DNA of 64,000 nucleotides from Cyanobacteria bacterium SBLK (GTDB lineage Bacteria > Cyanobacteriota > Cyanobacteriia > Cyanobacteriales > Spirulinaceae): contig JAGHZQ010000035.1 of NCBI GenBank assembly GCA_017746715.1, positions 62,001 through 126,000 of the forward strand, given 5' to 3'. Positions within the stretch are counted from its first letter, which is position 1; the number at the start of each line of letters is the position of its first letter. The translations under genes were made by a program, and so were the position numbers. The notes under the pieces are model-generated. The model worked only from the letters and a program-made list of their open reading frames with translations, was not told the origin of the DNA and did not search any database. Below, piece after piece: positions 14,224-23,294 of the stretch.

Positions 14224-16632
14224 ATGAATTCTCTTCCTCCTCGCTGGCAACTTCCTCCAAATCCCGATGTTCCTCCTGAGTTTATCGATGCAATAAAACC
14301 CTATTGTCCCGCTTCAGAAGGAAGATTTGCCGCGCAATTACTTTGGCAAAGAGAACTCCGAGATTTAGAACAATTGCCGGGTTTTCTCGATTGCGATCGC
14401 TATCATCCTGCCAGTCCTTTTGAGTTTGGCAAAGAAATGCAATATGCCGTCAAACGCCTTCTGAAGGCGCGAGAAGCAGGGGAAAAGGTAATGATATGGG
14501 GAGACTTTGATGCTGATGGAATCACCTCGACAAGCGTTCTCTGGGACGGTTTGGGACAATTTTTCGCCCAGTACTTGCAATTAGATTATTACATTCCCAA
14601 TCGCCTGACAGAATCTCACGGTTTAAATCTACCCGGATTGGAAAAATTGGCAGCACAAGGAACGAGATTAATTGTCACTTGCGATACGGGAAGTACTAAT
14701 ATTGAAGAAATCGATCGCGCCGCCGAATTGGGTATCGATATTATTGTGACGGATCATCATACTTTACCGGAAAAGCGTCCTAATGTCGTTGCCATTATCA
14801 ATCCTCGTTATTTAGAACAATCTCATCCTCTCTATCATTTATCTGGAGTTGCTTGTGCCTATAAATTAGTCGAAGCACTTTACGAAACCTTACCTGATAT
14901 CGCGCAAAAACCTCTCGAAGAACTGTTGGATTTAGTTGCTATCGGTTTAATTGCCGATCTGGTAGAATTGCGGGGAGACTGTCGCTATTTGGCGAAAAAA
15001 GGCATCAAACAACTGCAAAAGCAACTGAAAAATCCAACTCGTCCCGGTGTGTCTTTACTCTTAAAATTATGCCAGAGAAACGGCGATCGCCCCACCGATA
15101 TTTCTTTTGGTTTAGGTCCGCGTATTAATGCCGTCAGTCGCATTCACGGAGATGCTAACTTTTGCGTGGAATTGTTAACCAGTCGCGATCGCGATCGCGC
15201 GCGGCAGCTTGCAGAAGAAACGGAACTCGCTAATAGTCGTCGCAAGGAATTACAAAAAAATGTCACTAATTCTGTCAAGAAAAAACTCGAACAAATCGAT
15301 CTATCAACTACTTATATTATTGTTTTAGAAGATCCCCAATGGTCGGCAGGAGTTCTCGGATTAGTTGCCGGACAAATTGCCCAAGAATATGGTCGTCCCA
15401 CGATTCTTTTAAGTACAGAAAACAATAGTCGAGAAATAGAGAATAACGAACGAACTGCAATCCCTCTTAACCCCTCTTTGAAAGGGGGAGATGGAGGTAA
15501 TCAATTGTTATTGCTAGCAAGAGGATCGGCACGTTCTGCTAATGAAATCGATCTTTATCAATTGGTTCATTCTCAAAAACATTTATTGCACCGTTTTGGC
15601 GGACATCCTTACGCGGCCGGTTTGAGTATTCCTGTCGAAAATATCCCTTTATTTGTTGAAGCAATTAATCAAGAAGTTCGCTTGCAAATTGGCACGTCAG
15701 AACTTGCGCCTCTGGTGAGTGCAGATATTACCGTAACGGTTGCCGATCTGGGAAAAGAATTGTTTAAAGAATTAAGTTTATTAGAACCTTGTGGAATGGG
15801 TAATCCCGTTCCTAAGCTACTCCTTGAAAATTGTTGGTTTACGAAAATTTGGCATAATAATGCAAAGGATAGTCGCGGTAAAAAAATTCAATATATTAAA
15901 ACAACATTTGAGATCGGCGATGATTCTACGCCTGCAAAATTTCCCGGTGTTTGGTGGGGACATTATAAAGATGAATTGCCAGCCGATCGCTCTTGCAATG
16001 CAATTGTCGAATTGGATTACAACACCTATAAGAATCAATATGAAGTCAGACTAATTGCCGTGCGCGATCGCCGTACAGATCGCGTTTATCAAAACGATTT
16101 CTATTCTCCAAATATTCTCTTAGATTGGCGAGGCGAACCAATCGAAGAAGAAAAATGCGATTCTACTATTCTCCTGAAAGATTGTCCGATGAATTGGGAG
16201 AAAATATCAGGAGAATTTTACAAAGCCGTGACGGAAACCCAAAAACTCGCCCTTGCTTATTCTTCACCTGTTTCTTTAAACCCAACGGAAACATGGCAGA
16301 AACTGGCAGGAATCGCGAAATATCTCCAACGCACGAGAGAAACAACAACTTATCGAAAATTGCAAGAAAAACTCGATTTGAGTCTCCAAACGCTGATTTT
16401 AGGAATTACTGCTTTAGAAGCGATCGGGTTGGAAATAAAAAAGAACCCGCTTGCATTACAAGTTATCGGTATCCAAGAAGTAAAAGAACATCCAGCAACA
16501 ACAATTCAACGCTTTTTAGATGCAGTGAAAGAAGAACAATTTCAGCGACAGTTTTTCTATAGAGTCCCCTTAAAAACTTTACAGGATACGTTGTCTTGTC
16601 CTCGAGATCGCGATCGCACCCGTCCCGCGTAA
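14224..16632 (+). CDS. recJ: Single-stranded-DNA-specific exonuclease RecJ
   Basis: An 802-residue RecJ, longer than the bacterial norm of about 560-580 because of a cyanobacterial C-terminal extension. The DHH phosphoesterase motifs are D94-FDAD-98 (IWGDFDADGITS) and D177-HH (VTDHHT), with a later DHHA1 part (HLLHRFGGHPYAAGLSIPVE). RecJ degrades 5' single-stranded DNA in RecF-pathway repair. The ATG at 14224 is preferred; a frame from 14092 overlaps the divergent methyltransferase. Residues about 403-425 contain an in-frame insert (IPLNPSLKGGDGG) made of a dispersed repeat, between RPTILLSTE and LLLARGSARS. Confidence 0.92.
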   Translation: MNSLPPRWQLPPNPDVPPEFIDAIKPYCPASEGRFAAQLLWQRELRDLEQLPGFLDCDRYHPASPFEFGKEMQYAVKRLLKAREAGEKVMIWGDFDADGITSTSVLWDGLGQFFAQYLQLDYYIPNRLTESHGLNLPGLEKLAAQGTRLIVTCDTGSTNIEEIDRAAELGIDIIVTDHHTLPEKRPNVVAIINPRYLEQSHPLYHLSGVACAYKLVEALYETLPDIAQKPLEELLDLVAIGLIADLVELRGDCRYLAKKGIKQLQKQLKNPTRPGVSLLLKLCQRNGDRPTDISFGLGPRINAVSRIHGDANFCVELLTSRDRDRARQLAEETELANSRRKELQKNVTNSVKKKLEQIDLSTTYIIVLEDPQWSAGVLGLVAGQIAQEYGRPTILLSTENNSREIENNERTAIPLNPSLKGGDGGNQLLLLARGSARSANEIDLYQLVHSQKHLLHRFGGHPYAAGLSIPVENIPLFVEAINQEVRLQIGTSELAPLVSADITVTVADLGKELFKELSLLEPCGMGNPVPKLLLENCWFTKIWHNNAKDSRGKKIQYIKTTFEIGDDSTPAKFPGVWWGHYKDELPADRSCNAIVELDYNTYKNQYEVRLIAVRDRRTDRVYQNDFYSPNILLDWRGEPIEEEKCDSTILLKDCPMNWEKISGEFYKAVTETQKLALAYSSPVSLNPTETWQKLAGIAKYLQRTRETTTYRKLQEKLDLSLQTLILGITALEAIGLEIKKNPLALQVIGIQEVKEHPATTIQRFLDAVKEEQFQRQFFYRVPLKTLQDTLSCPRDRDRTRPA
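15460..15498 (+). repeat. Dispersed CCCCTYTTTGAAAGGGGG repeat inside recJ
   Basis: The sequence TAACCCCTCTTTGAAAGGGG followed by GAGATGGAGG is a hairpin-forming repeat of the type found between cyanobacterial genes. A related perfect palindrome, CCCCCTTTCAAAGGGGG, is near 22859-22875, and a diverged copy is near 18484-18512. Here it is in frame and codes for PLNPSLKGGDGG. Confidence 0.75.
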
Positions 16633-16706
16633 CACTACAGTTCTATCTGCCGCTTTGCACCCAATCCTTACGATCGCTTCTCGCCGCGAGTCTATGCGAT
16701 CGTTGG

Positions 16707-18377
16707 TTAATCCATAAAACTATAAATAGTTTGACGTTCTAAACCCGCGCATAATGTTGAAGGTTTTTGACTTAAAGCATACAGTTTTCGCGATAAATTC
16801 ACCTGCAATCCCATCATGGGATCGTCTCCGGTAGAAATTAAAAATTCTAAGCGTTCGATCTTATCCCACATCACTAAATCGTCTAAAATACCGCACATGG
16901 CTTGGATATAAGGATGGTCGTGATGGAGATACCAATCTGTATCGGCAACATTCGCTTGGTCTAAACCGATATGCACCACTAAAGAGGGTTTGCCAAAGAT
17001 CGCGATCGCCACGGGACGAGATTCTTCGAGTAAGAGTAAATTTTGGGAACGAACCAAACTTCGAAAGCGATCCAGTAATTGATAGCGATCGATGGCCGTT
17101 TTCACCTCTTCTTTCCAATCAATTGCTACCGTCACCAAATAAGTTTGCAATAATAAATGCCCTAACTTATTTGCTTTTGTCGCCAAATATTGCGAATTGT
17201 AATCCGTGGCTTCAATTAATAAAGGAACGCGATCGACAATTTCCAAACCATACCCTTTTAACCCGGCAATTTTCCGAGGGTTATTGGTAATCAAACAAAT
17301 CTGTTTGATCCCCAAGTCATTCAAAATTTGCGCCCCCATGCCGTAATCTCGCAAATCCGCAGGAAATCCCAATCTTTCATTCGCTTCTACCGTATCGAAT
17401 CCCATATCTTGCAAAGAATAGGCTTTGAGTTTGTTCACCAACCCAATTCCTCGCCCTTCCTGACGCAGATAAACCACAACCCCCAATCCTGCCTCTTCAA
17501 TCGTTTTTAAGGCACTTTGCAACTGCATCCGACAATCGCAGCGCAAAGATCCCAAGGCATCCCCTGTCAAGCATTCCGAGTGCATTCGCACCATCACCGG
17601 GCGATCGCTAAATTCTTGGGGATCGCCCTTGACAATTGCGATATGTTCTGTACTGTCAAGAACATTGCGATAGGCATAGATTTGAAAATTGCCAAACTGA
17701 CTGGGAAACTTGCACACGGATTCTCGATAGACAAAGCGATCGTGTTTGAGGCGATAGCCAATCAGATCGGCAATACTGATCAGTTTGAGATCGTATTCTT
17801 TCGCATATTCGATCAACTCGGGCAACCGTGCCATGGAACCGTCGGGATTTTGGATTTCGCAGATGACTCCTGCCGGATACAATCCCGACAATCGGGACAA
17901 ATCCACCGCCGCTTCTGTATGACCCGCCCGTTTTAGGACTCCCCCCAGTCTGGCACGAATGGGAAAAATATGACCGGGACGACGCAGATCGTCCCCGCGA
18001 GTCGCGGGGTTAATGGCAATCTGAATGGTTTTGGCGCGGTCTTCGGCGGAAATACCTGTCGTCACTCCTAAATGAGGTGCCGCATCGATACTGACGGTAA
18101 ATGCCGTTTGGTTAGGGTCAGTATTTTTGGCAACCATAAGGGGGAGATCCAGTTCGTCGAGGCGTTCTCCCGTCATGGCAAGACAAATTAAGCCCCGAGC
18201 TTCTACTGCCATAAAATTAATAATGTCGGGGGTGGTAAATTGAGCCGCACAAATCAAATCCCCTTCATTTTCCCGATTTTCATCGTCTACTACCACAATG
18301 GGACGACCGGATTTAAAATCGGCGAGGGCAGCATCGATCGAATCAAATTGACAAGCGGTTTGCGTGAGTTCTGGCAC
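16707..18377 (-). CDS. ribBA: Bifunctional DHBP synthase / GTP cyclohydrolase II (RibBA)
   Basis: A 556-residue riboflavin-biosynthesis enzyme. Residues 10-205 are 3,4-dihydroxy-2-butanone-4-phosphate synthase (acidic loop [15 protein letters not shown]). Residues 210-405 are GTP cyclohydrolase II, with the zinc motif C-x10-C-x-C in [20 protein letters not shown] and the catalytic stretch [13 protein letters not shown]. Residues 405-556 are the C-terminal extension usual in cyanobacterial RibBA. It makes two riboflavin precursors from ribulose 5-phosphate and GTP. No FMN riboswitch was recognised upstream. Confidence 0.95.
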   Translation of the reverse strand: MPELTQTACQFDSIDAALADFKSGRPIVVVDDENRENEGDLICAAQFTTPDIINFMAVEARGLICLAMTGERLDELDLPLMVAKNTDPNQTAFTVSIDAAPHLGVTTGISAEDRAKTIQIAINPATRGDDLRRPGHIFPIRARLGGVLKRAGHTEAAVDLSRLSGLYPAGVICEIQNPDGSMARLPELIEYAKEYDLKLISIADLIGYRLKHDRFVYRESVCKFPSQFGNFQIYAYRNVLDSTEHIAIVKGDPQEFSDRPVMVRMHSECLTGDALGSLRCDCRMQLQSALKTIEEAGLGVVVYLRQEGRGIGLVNKLKAYSLQDMGFDTVEANERLGFPADLRDYGMGAQILNDLGIKQICLITNNPRKIAGLKGYGLEIVDRVPLLIEATDYNSQYLATKANKLGHLLLQTYLVTVAIDWKEEVKTAIDRYQLLDRFRSLVRSQNLLLLEESRPVAIAIFGKPSLVVHIGLDQANVADTDWYLHHDHPYIQAMCGILDDLVMWDKIERLEFLISTGDDPMMGLQVNLSRKLYALSQKPSTLCAGLERQTIYSFMD

Positions 18378-18563
18378 AAAAAATTAATAAAAATTCAGCT
18401 TGGGTTTATTTTTATTACTCTAGCAAGTAGAATTTACAATTCGCAATAATCCTTGTTACTCGTTACAAATATCATGAGTTTCGATCCCCCCTAGCCCCCC
18501 TTAATCAGAGGGGGAGAATCTGGAAGCCCGATCGCAAAATCATCCGTTAACCCCTCCCAAACT

Positions 18564-19175
18564 ATGAATATCCGCATTTTCGTTCTTTGTCTTTTAGCTG
18601 GTGCAGGATCGATCGCCCTGCAATTTCCGGCGCGATCGCAATCGTTGGCGGGTCAATGCCGACAGTCCAATCGCCGCCTCGATGTTTATTCTCAACCTTC
18701 TGTCAATCCGGGCAGTCAAACTGTAGGAACGCTAGAAGCAAACGTACAGGTCATTTTAGCGGGAAATGGTCAGCAGGGTTGGATCTCTATCAGACAACCC
18801 GTGGAAGGATTTGTCATCGCTCGCCATCTCACAAAATGTACTGAAACTCCGACATCCACTCCTTCTCAGCCTTCCCAGCCGCAACCCCAACCCAGTCCGA
18901 GTCCGGTTGTGCCGATTACCCCCGCTTTGACCAATATTCGCGAGGGGGGCTGTCGTTTGGCGATTGTCGATCTGGCGATTCGTTCTCGTCCCAATGCGGA
19001 AACGGGATCGGAAATTGGCAGTGTCAAAAAAGGATCGACGGCAACGCTAACGGGGAACACTTCTAATGACCCTGACGGACGTTTTTGGTTGCAGATTTCT
19101 GCTCCCGTTCGCGGCTGGATTTCCGGCGGGCGCAGTGGCGGGAGTAATGTCATTTTATGCGATAATCGTAACTAA
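18564..19175 (+). CDS. Exported SH3-domain protein
   Basis: A 203-residue protein with a signal peptide (MNIRIFVLCLLAGAGSIALQ then ARSQS). Two bacterial SH3-like modules follow: about 30-92 (RRLDVYSQPSVNPGSQTVGT, GWISIRQPVEGFVIARHL) and 125-200 (RLAIVDLAIRSRPNAETGSE, GRFWLQISAPVRGWISGG). A proline, glutamine and serine linker joins them. Such modules bind peptidoglycan or proteins in the periplasm. Each module has paired cysteines. The 180 bp upstream contain a CCCCCCTAGCCCCCC-type repeat. Confidence 0.85.
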   Translation: MNIRIFVLCLLAGAGSIALQFPARSQSLAGQCRQSNRRLDVYSQPSVNPGSQTVGTLEANVQVILAGNGQQGWISIRQPVEGFVIARHLTKCTETPTSTPSQPSQPQPQPSPSPVVPITPALTNIREGGCRLAIVDLAIRSRPNAETGSEIGSVKKGSTATLTGNTSNDPDGRFWLQISAPVRGWISGGRSGGSNVILCDNRN

Positions 19176-19215
19176 AGAAAGATGAAGAATGAAAGATATT
19201 GGCTCAAATTTCTTG

Positions 19216-20487
19216 TCAGCATTTCCTCATCTTTAATAATTTTTGAATATAAGCCAAAATGACAATACCGATCGCTGTCGTTACCGCGATCGCCAGCCAA
19301 TAAAAATGTGCGATCGCGGTATTTTGCTCCATGGCAAATCCCATGACTTCACTCCCGATAACGGGACCGAGAGCAAAGCCAATTCCCCAGGATTGGTTGC
19401 TCCATGCAAAGTAAATTCCTCGCAAGGATTTTGGGGCAAGATCTGCCATTAATGCAAATGCAGAAGGCCCGTGGGTCGCAGTACCGAGGGAAAATAAAGT
19501 CATGGCGATAATAATGAGGAATATCGTTCTTTGTGGAAAGATTCCGATCGCAGAGAGGGATAAGAAACCGCCTCCCCAAAACAGCATCGATTCCCTCAAT
19601 CCTTGGAAGCGATCGCTATTGTTCAAAAATCGGGCGATGGGGATTTGGCAAAGGGCGTTTAAACTAATATAATAGGTCATAAAAAGACCAATTTCTTTTA
19701 TATCAAAAGGGTTTCCCGTTTGCAATTTGGTAATAAAGTTAGTAAAATAGAGGGAGAGAATTGTATAAATTTGGTTGATATAGAAAATAAAAAAGGTATT
19801 GACTAAAATATAGAGGAGAAAAACGCGATCGCTCCAAATATCGAGCCAGTCTTGTTGCAGGTCTAAGGGTTCGTTTTGTTCGCGATCGGGTTCGACAATG
19901 GCGAGGGCAATGATGGTAAAAAAAACAAGAAAAGCAACACCTTGCAAGACAAATAAGATGCGATAGTTTCCCCATTGTCCAATAATTTGTCCCCCGAAGA
20001 ATGTGCCGATCGCTAACCCGATCGTATCGGCGACAGTGGCGATCGCATGGGCTTCGTAGCGCTGGTTTTCCGTGCTTAAATCGGCAATAATGGCTTCAAT
20101 GGTCGGCCAGTAAATCCCGATTCCCAACCCTAAAAACAGATTGGCGAGGATTAAGAGGGGGAGATTGTCGGCGATCGTCAATCCCGCATCCCCAAGGGCA
20201 GAAATGGCGGCGGAAAGTAATAATGTCCCTCGCCTTCCCCAATACTGAGAATCGCAACAAATTCCTCCTAAAAAACGCCCGCCAATGCTTGCGATCGCTT
20301 GGCATCCCACGGCAAAGCCCACGAGGGCGGCGGGTAAGCCGATCTCATTCACAAAAAAGATAGTGACATAAAAGACAATAAACCCCGATCCGGTTTGCAA
20401 GAACAAGCGTCCGAGGGCGAGAATCCAGATTTGTCGGGGCATTTTGGGAGCAGGGGGAGCGGGGGGAGATATAAAAAGCGATCGCAT
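19216..20487 (-). CDS. MFS transporter
   Basis: A 423-residue protein with about 12 transmembrane segments and the loop 2-3 signature region GCQAIASIGGRFLGGICCDS, a common form of the major facilitator superfamily. The first 20 residues before the first helix are proline-rich (PPAPPAPKMPRQ). It resembles multidrug-type exporters (LGIGIYWPTIEAIIADLSTE), but the substrate is unknown. The next gene on this strand begins at 21031, separated by about 100 bp with small duplications. Confidence 0.85.
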   Translation of the reverse strand: MRSLFISPPAPPAPKMPRQIWILALGRLFLQTGSGFIVFYVTIFFVNEIGLPAALVGFAVGCQAIASIGGRFLGGICCDSQYWGRRGTLLLSAAISALGDAGLTIADNLPLLILANLFLGLGIGIYWPTIEAIIADLSTENQRYEAHAIATVADTIGLAIGTFFGGQIIGQWGNYRILFVLQGVAFLVFFTIIALAIVEPDREQNEPLDLQQDWLDIWSDRVFLLYILVNTFFIFYINQIYTILSLYFTNFITKLQTGNPFDIKEIGLFMTYYISLNALCQIPIARFLNNSDRFQGLRESMLFWGGGFLSLSAIGIFPQRTIFLIIIAMTLFSLGTATHGPSAFALMADLAPKSLRGIYFAWSNQSWGIGFALGPVIGSEVMGFAMEQNTAIAHFYWLAIAVTTAIGIVILAYIQKLLKMRKC

Positions 20488-20512
20488 TTCGGTTAGAAGG
20501 GCGATCGCTATG

Positions 20513-20600
20513 TCAAGGTTAAGTTCAAGGTTAAGTTAGAAAAATTTACAATCAGGACTAATCCAAATAAAAAATTCACAATCAGGACTAATCCAAATAA
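20513..20600. repeat. Two small tandem duplications at a gene end
   Basis: TCAAGGTTAAGT occurs twice in tandem at 20513-20536. A 23-bp sequence ending in ATCAGGACTAATCCAAATAA occurs at 20548-20570 and again at 20578-20600, offset by 30 bp. The second copy includes the stop codon of the gene at 20588-21031, so part of its 3' end was copied downstream. Confidence 0.85.
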
Positions 20601-21031
20601 CCGATCAGGGTAGCAATATCTTCGAATTCGTTGGGGGCAACGGGGCGATTTCCCATTACCTTGTAGGTTTCGCTGATGGCAAGATTGCTCTTGGTAATGG
20701 GGCGATTCCCCGATATTACGATGCTGCTGCTGACTTCTAAACCGCTGGAAATGACGGGGCGTTCTCCCATCGATTTGTAGGTGCCGACTACGTTGAGATG
20801 GCTGGGTTCGATGGGTCGATTTTGCGGCAGGGGATAGACTTGCTGGTAAATTTGGATACCAGTGGCTTCCCCTTCGGCTTTTTTGTCTTCGGTTTTGATA
20901 GCCTCGGTTTTAATAGCCTCGGTTTTGATTTCTTCGGTTTTGGTTACAGGCGCTTCTTTTACTGTCACGGTTTCCCCCTTATCCAGAGAATTTTTTGGCT
21001 GTGTGCCATTATTGGCAGTGTCTTGACTCAT
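20588..21031 (-). CDS. Repeat protein with RP[IV]xxSxLxV motifs, unknown function
   Basis: A 147-residue soluble protein. Residues 25-55 are a charged low-complexity stretch with repeated KTEAI. Residues 68-147 hold four imperfect repeats of about 19-20 residues, each starting near RPI or RPV: RPIEPSHLNVVGTYKSMGE, RPVISSGLEVSSSIVISGN, RPITKSNLAISETYKVMGN and RPVAPNEFEDIATLIGYLD. Each probably forms a short beta-turn-helix unit. No named family is recognised, though similar repeats occur in other cyanobacteria to my knowledge. There is no signal peptide. Confidence 0.7.
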   Translation of the reverse strand: MSQDTANNGTQPKNSLDKGETVTVKEAPVTKTEEIKTEAIKTEAIKTEDKKAEGEATGIQIYQQVYPLPQNRPIEPSHLNVVGTYKSMGERPVISSGLEVSSSIVISGNRPITKSNLAISETYKVMGNRPVAPNEFEDIATLIGYLD

Positions 21032-21209
21032 GGCTCGTTACGTGATAGGATGAAAGGCTCACCCCGCTACGACAGATAGAGCCTATATCTTCTTTATTTT
21101 AATGTTGTTTTAACATTTATTCTGAGTTCCTTGTTTAACCCTACACCTTTCTTTACCAAAAGTCGATAAAAATAAATAATCAACTAGATAAGTTTATTTG
21201 CAGTCACCT

Positions 21210-21237
21210 GTAGGGACGTAGCATGCTACGTCCCTAC
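21210..21237. terminator. 28-bp perfect palindrome, probable terminator/repeat
   Basis: GTAGGGACGTAGCA is followed at once by its reverse complement, giving a perfect 28-bp palindrome. It lies just past the stop of the leftward gene at 21245 and upstream of the leftward gene at 21031. It lacks a T-run, so it may be a dispersed repeat working as a terminator or RNA stabiliser. It resembles the GTAGAGACGTT hairpin at 38679. Confidence 0.6.
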
Positions 21238-21244
21238 TGTACAT

Positions 21245-21460
21245 CTAGTGAGGTTTAGGGAGTTGGGCGAGGCGATCGGGTGCACGAAACATCCGTTCTT
21301 CAATCGCTGCCCAAGTCTCACCGGAAACATTGGCGGCAGCTTCTTTACATTCAATTAAAATCTGAATTGCATAGTGGTATTGATAAATAGCTTTATCTTC
21401 CTCTTTAGTCCAAGAGACCAACTCTGGTTTTAGTTTAAATGCTGTTAAAACTAAATTCAT
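21245..21460 (-). pseudogene. Remnant of a NACHT-type NTPase C-terminus
   Basis: A 71-residue frame (LVSWTKEEDKAIYQYHYAIQ, ILIECKEAAANVSGETWAAI, EERMFRAP). It resembles the extreme C-terminal helical domain of cyanobacterial NACHT or NB-ARC STAND proteins, which typically read LLxxCxxxAxxVSxxTWxxIExxMLxP. No NTPase or other part is present. The upstream side is interrupted 11 bp before the start by a 135-bp MITE. It could instead be a free-standing small protein, but a broken gene seems more likely. The assignment is from pattern memory and needs a profile search. Confidence 0.45.
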
Positions 21461-21471
21461 TCTTCGTAAGG

Positions 21472-21606
21472 GCAGGGCTGTTTCACGCTCGCCAGAGAAA
21501 AATTGCAGCCTACATTATTGGGCTGCTTGATTATGTGAGACAATTGAACCACGAATGAAATATGGCAGTTCTAGATTTTTCTCTCCTGAAAATGAAACAG
21601 CCCTAC
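21472..21606. mobile_element. 135-bp MITE, copy 1
   Basis: The element has inverted ends GCAGGGCTGTTTCA and GTAGGGCTGTTTCA, continuing less exactly into CAGAGAAAAAT and CAGGAGAGAAAAAT. It has no coding capacity. A second copy in the same internal orientation is at 22701-22835, with four or so differences. The left flank is CTTCGTAAG and the right flank CTCTTGGGAGGGG. Confidence 0.88.
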
Positions 21607-21993
21607 TCTTGGGAGGGGCTAGGGGTGGGTTAGACTCCGATCGATTAAAGTCTTGGGATAAGAATAGGTTCTGTGAAGAATAAATGAAGTTACGGTTCAT
21701 TCATAAAGGTTCTGCAAACTAATTGTATGAAGAAAGAATAAAGACAATATCTACTTAGGAAATATCAGCAAGAATCAAAAAATTAAAAATTATAAGTGAA
21801 GAACGGTTTTTATCTTAAAGAGTTAGTAAAGAGTATTGCGCAGAGTAGGAATTGGTTCTACTATCCAAGATAGCAAGAGAAACAGCCAAAAACATCGGTC
21901 GAAAGTCGGAACAAAGTCGTGTGTTTCCGCAAAGTTTCTGGTGAATTGGCTTTATTTTCTAGTGTCAATAACTACTCAGATGAGGGAATTTCC
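21607..21993. other. Intergenic leader of the PEP-CTERM gene
   Basis: The left part holds the dispersed CTTGGGAGGGG-type repeat (about 21608-21632). The rest is AT-rich with no clear RNA gene. A frame open from 21919 continues into the PEP-CTERM gene, but its first 25 residues do not look like a signal peptide. I see no other gene. Confidence 0.4.
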
Positions 21994-22608
21994 GTGAAAA
22001 CTATCAAAACGATTTGCCAATCTTTGGCGGGTTTAGCTGCGAGTGCAATGTTGGCTTTGGGTGTAGCTGAGAGTGCTTTGGCTTTCAAGCTCATTACCGA
22101 TCCAAGTAACGACTTTTTGGTGACGGGTATCGAAGGTCTCGATATAGACGGAACAAAATATGATGTTTCCTTTATAAGGGATTCGTTCAACAATGTTTAT
22201 GGAAATGACTTGGAGAACAATGTAGTATTTACGGAAGAAAATACTCCGTTGTTTTGGGGCGATTCGGATGGAGCGAAACTTGCGACGACTGCAATAATTG
22301 AAGCATTGGACGATACGTATTATGTAACGTATGGATATCAGGATCGCCCTGTAGATCGCTTTTATGTGCCGTACTATTGGGAGAATGGATCTGTGGATTT
22401 ATGGGAGGATTATTGGAATATATTGAATGTGGATTTGGTGTCGGCGGCGGGGTTCGGGGTGGATTTAGACTTTAGTGATGGAGAGGAGGATTATGTGTGG
22501 ACGAAATTTGTTGAGATTCACCAATCGGTTCCCGAACCAGCAAGCACGATCGCCATCCTAGCAGTAGCAGGAACAGGATTGCTCGCCACCCGCAAACGCA
22601 AAAAGTAA
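21994..22608 (+). CDS. PEP-CTERM sorting domain protein
   Basis: A 204-residue exported protein. The GTG at 21994 (with GAGGG upstream) gives a good signal peptide: VKTIKTICQSLAGLAASAML then ALGVAESALA. The C-terminus is a PEP-CTERM signal: VPEPAS, a hydrophobic stretch IAILAVAGTGLLA and the basic end TRKRKK. Proteins of this type are processed by an exosortase and sent to the cell surface or matrix. The middle part (residues 30-175) is acidic and not recognised. The gene is bracketed by the two MITE copies. No exosortase is in the window. Confidence 0.85.
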   Translation: MKTIKTICQSLAGLAASAMLALGVAESALAFKLITDPSNDFLVTGIEGLDIDGTKYDVSFIRDSFNNVYGNDLENNVVFTEENTPLFWGDSDGAKLATTAIIEALDDTYYVTYGYQDRPVDRFYVPYYWENGSVDLWEDYWNILNVDLVSAAGFGVDLDFSDGEEDYVWTKFVEIHQSVPEPASTIAILAVAGTGLLATRKRKK

Positions 22609-22940
22609 TCATCCCCTTTCGCTCAGCCTTGAAGGGGGATTTTGAATGGGGAAACTCGATACCTGATACCCAAACCCACCCCCAAACCCCTCCCAAGAGG
22701 GCAGGGCTGTTTCACGCTCGCCAGAGAAAAATTGCAGCCTACATTATTGGGTTGCTTGATTATGTGGGACAATTGAACCACGAACGAAATATGGCAGTTC
22801 TAGATTTTTCTCTCCTGAAAATGAAACAGCCCTACTTCGTAAGGGGGGGATTGGCTTCCCCCTTTCAAAGGGGGACGGGAGGGGGATAAAAAACTGGCGA
22901 TAAAGAGTATTTTTGCAAAACTGAGATGCACCCTAGAAAC
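22609..22940. other. Repeat-rich intergenic region
   Basis: This gap between convergent genes contains, in order, a hairpin-like CCCCTTTCGCTCAGCCTTGA and AAGGGGGA pair just after the PEP-CTERM stop (possible terminator), an inverted CTTGGGAGGGG repeat (22670-22697), MITE copy 2 (22701-22835), and the palindrome CCCCCTTTCAAAGGGGG near 22859-22875. No gene is seen. Confidence 0.6.
22701..22835. mobile_element. 135-bp MITE, copy 2
   Basis: Nearly identical to the copy at 21472-21606 and offset by 1229 bp. Its left flank is CCCCTCCCAAGAG, the reverse complement of the right flank of copy 1. Its right flank is CTTCGTAAG, the same sequence as the left flank of copy 1. The inner sequence keeps the same orientation. 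Confidence 0.88.
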
Positions 22941-23273
22941 TTATTCCGAAATTGTCTGTTTTTCTAACTGCCATTCTCGCAAACAGAGAAAAAATGGCAA
23001 ACCGCAGGACAGTCCCACCCCAAACGTTAACGCAATAACCAGCAACATCCACCATAAAGAAATTTGCGATCGCCTCATTTCCACAAACGCAAAACACAAA
23101 AATACGATCGCCGAAATAATCAAATCTGTTGCGATCGCCGTAGCAACCTCATTCGCAAACATCTGCTGTAAAAATAACCCGTTATCGAGTCCATTTTCGG
23201 CAAAAAATCCCACCAATAAACCCCAAGGCACGATCGCGCCTAAAATCGTTAGCAGTAAATAAAAAATTTTCAT
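22941..23273 (-). CDS. DUF2834 family membrane protein
   Basis: A 110-residue protein with three hydrophobic helices: FYLLLTILGAIVPWGLLVGF, ATDLIISAIVFLCFAFVEMR and LWWMLLVIALTFGVGLSCGL. The pattern, with an N-terminal WGLLVGFFAENGLD and a central EMRRSQISLWW, is that of DUF2834. The family function is unknown. It starts 22 bp after the pentapeptide gene ends on the same strand, so they are probably co-transcribed. Confidence 0.8.
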   Translation of the reverse strand: MKIFYLLLTILGAIVPWGLLVGFFAENGLDNGLFLQQMFANEVATAIATDLIISAIVFLCFAFVEMRRSQISLWWMLLVIALTFGVGLSCGLPFFLCLREWQLEKQTISE

Positions 23274-23294
23274 AAATCTCGACCTCCTTAACGC

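Noticed and set aside
18378..18563. FMN riboswitch upstream of ribBA
   Set aside because: The AGGG-GGTGA-type conserved blocks expected of an RFN element are not seen.
20798..21079. Phe/Gly repeat ORF (GFDSLGFNSLGFDFFGFG) on the + strand
   Set aside because: It is the antisense image of the KTEAI repeats of the gene at 20588-21031.
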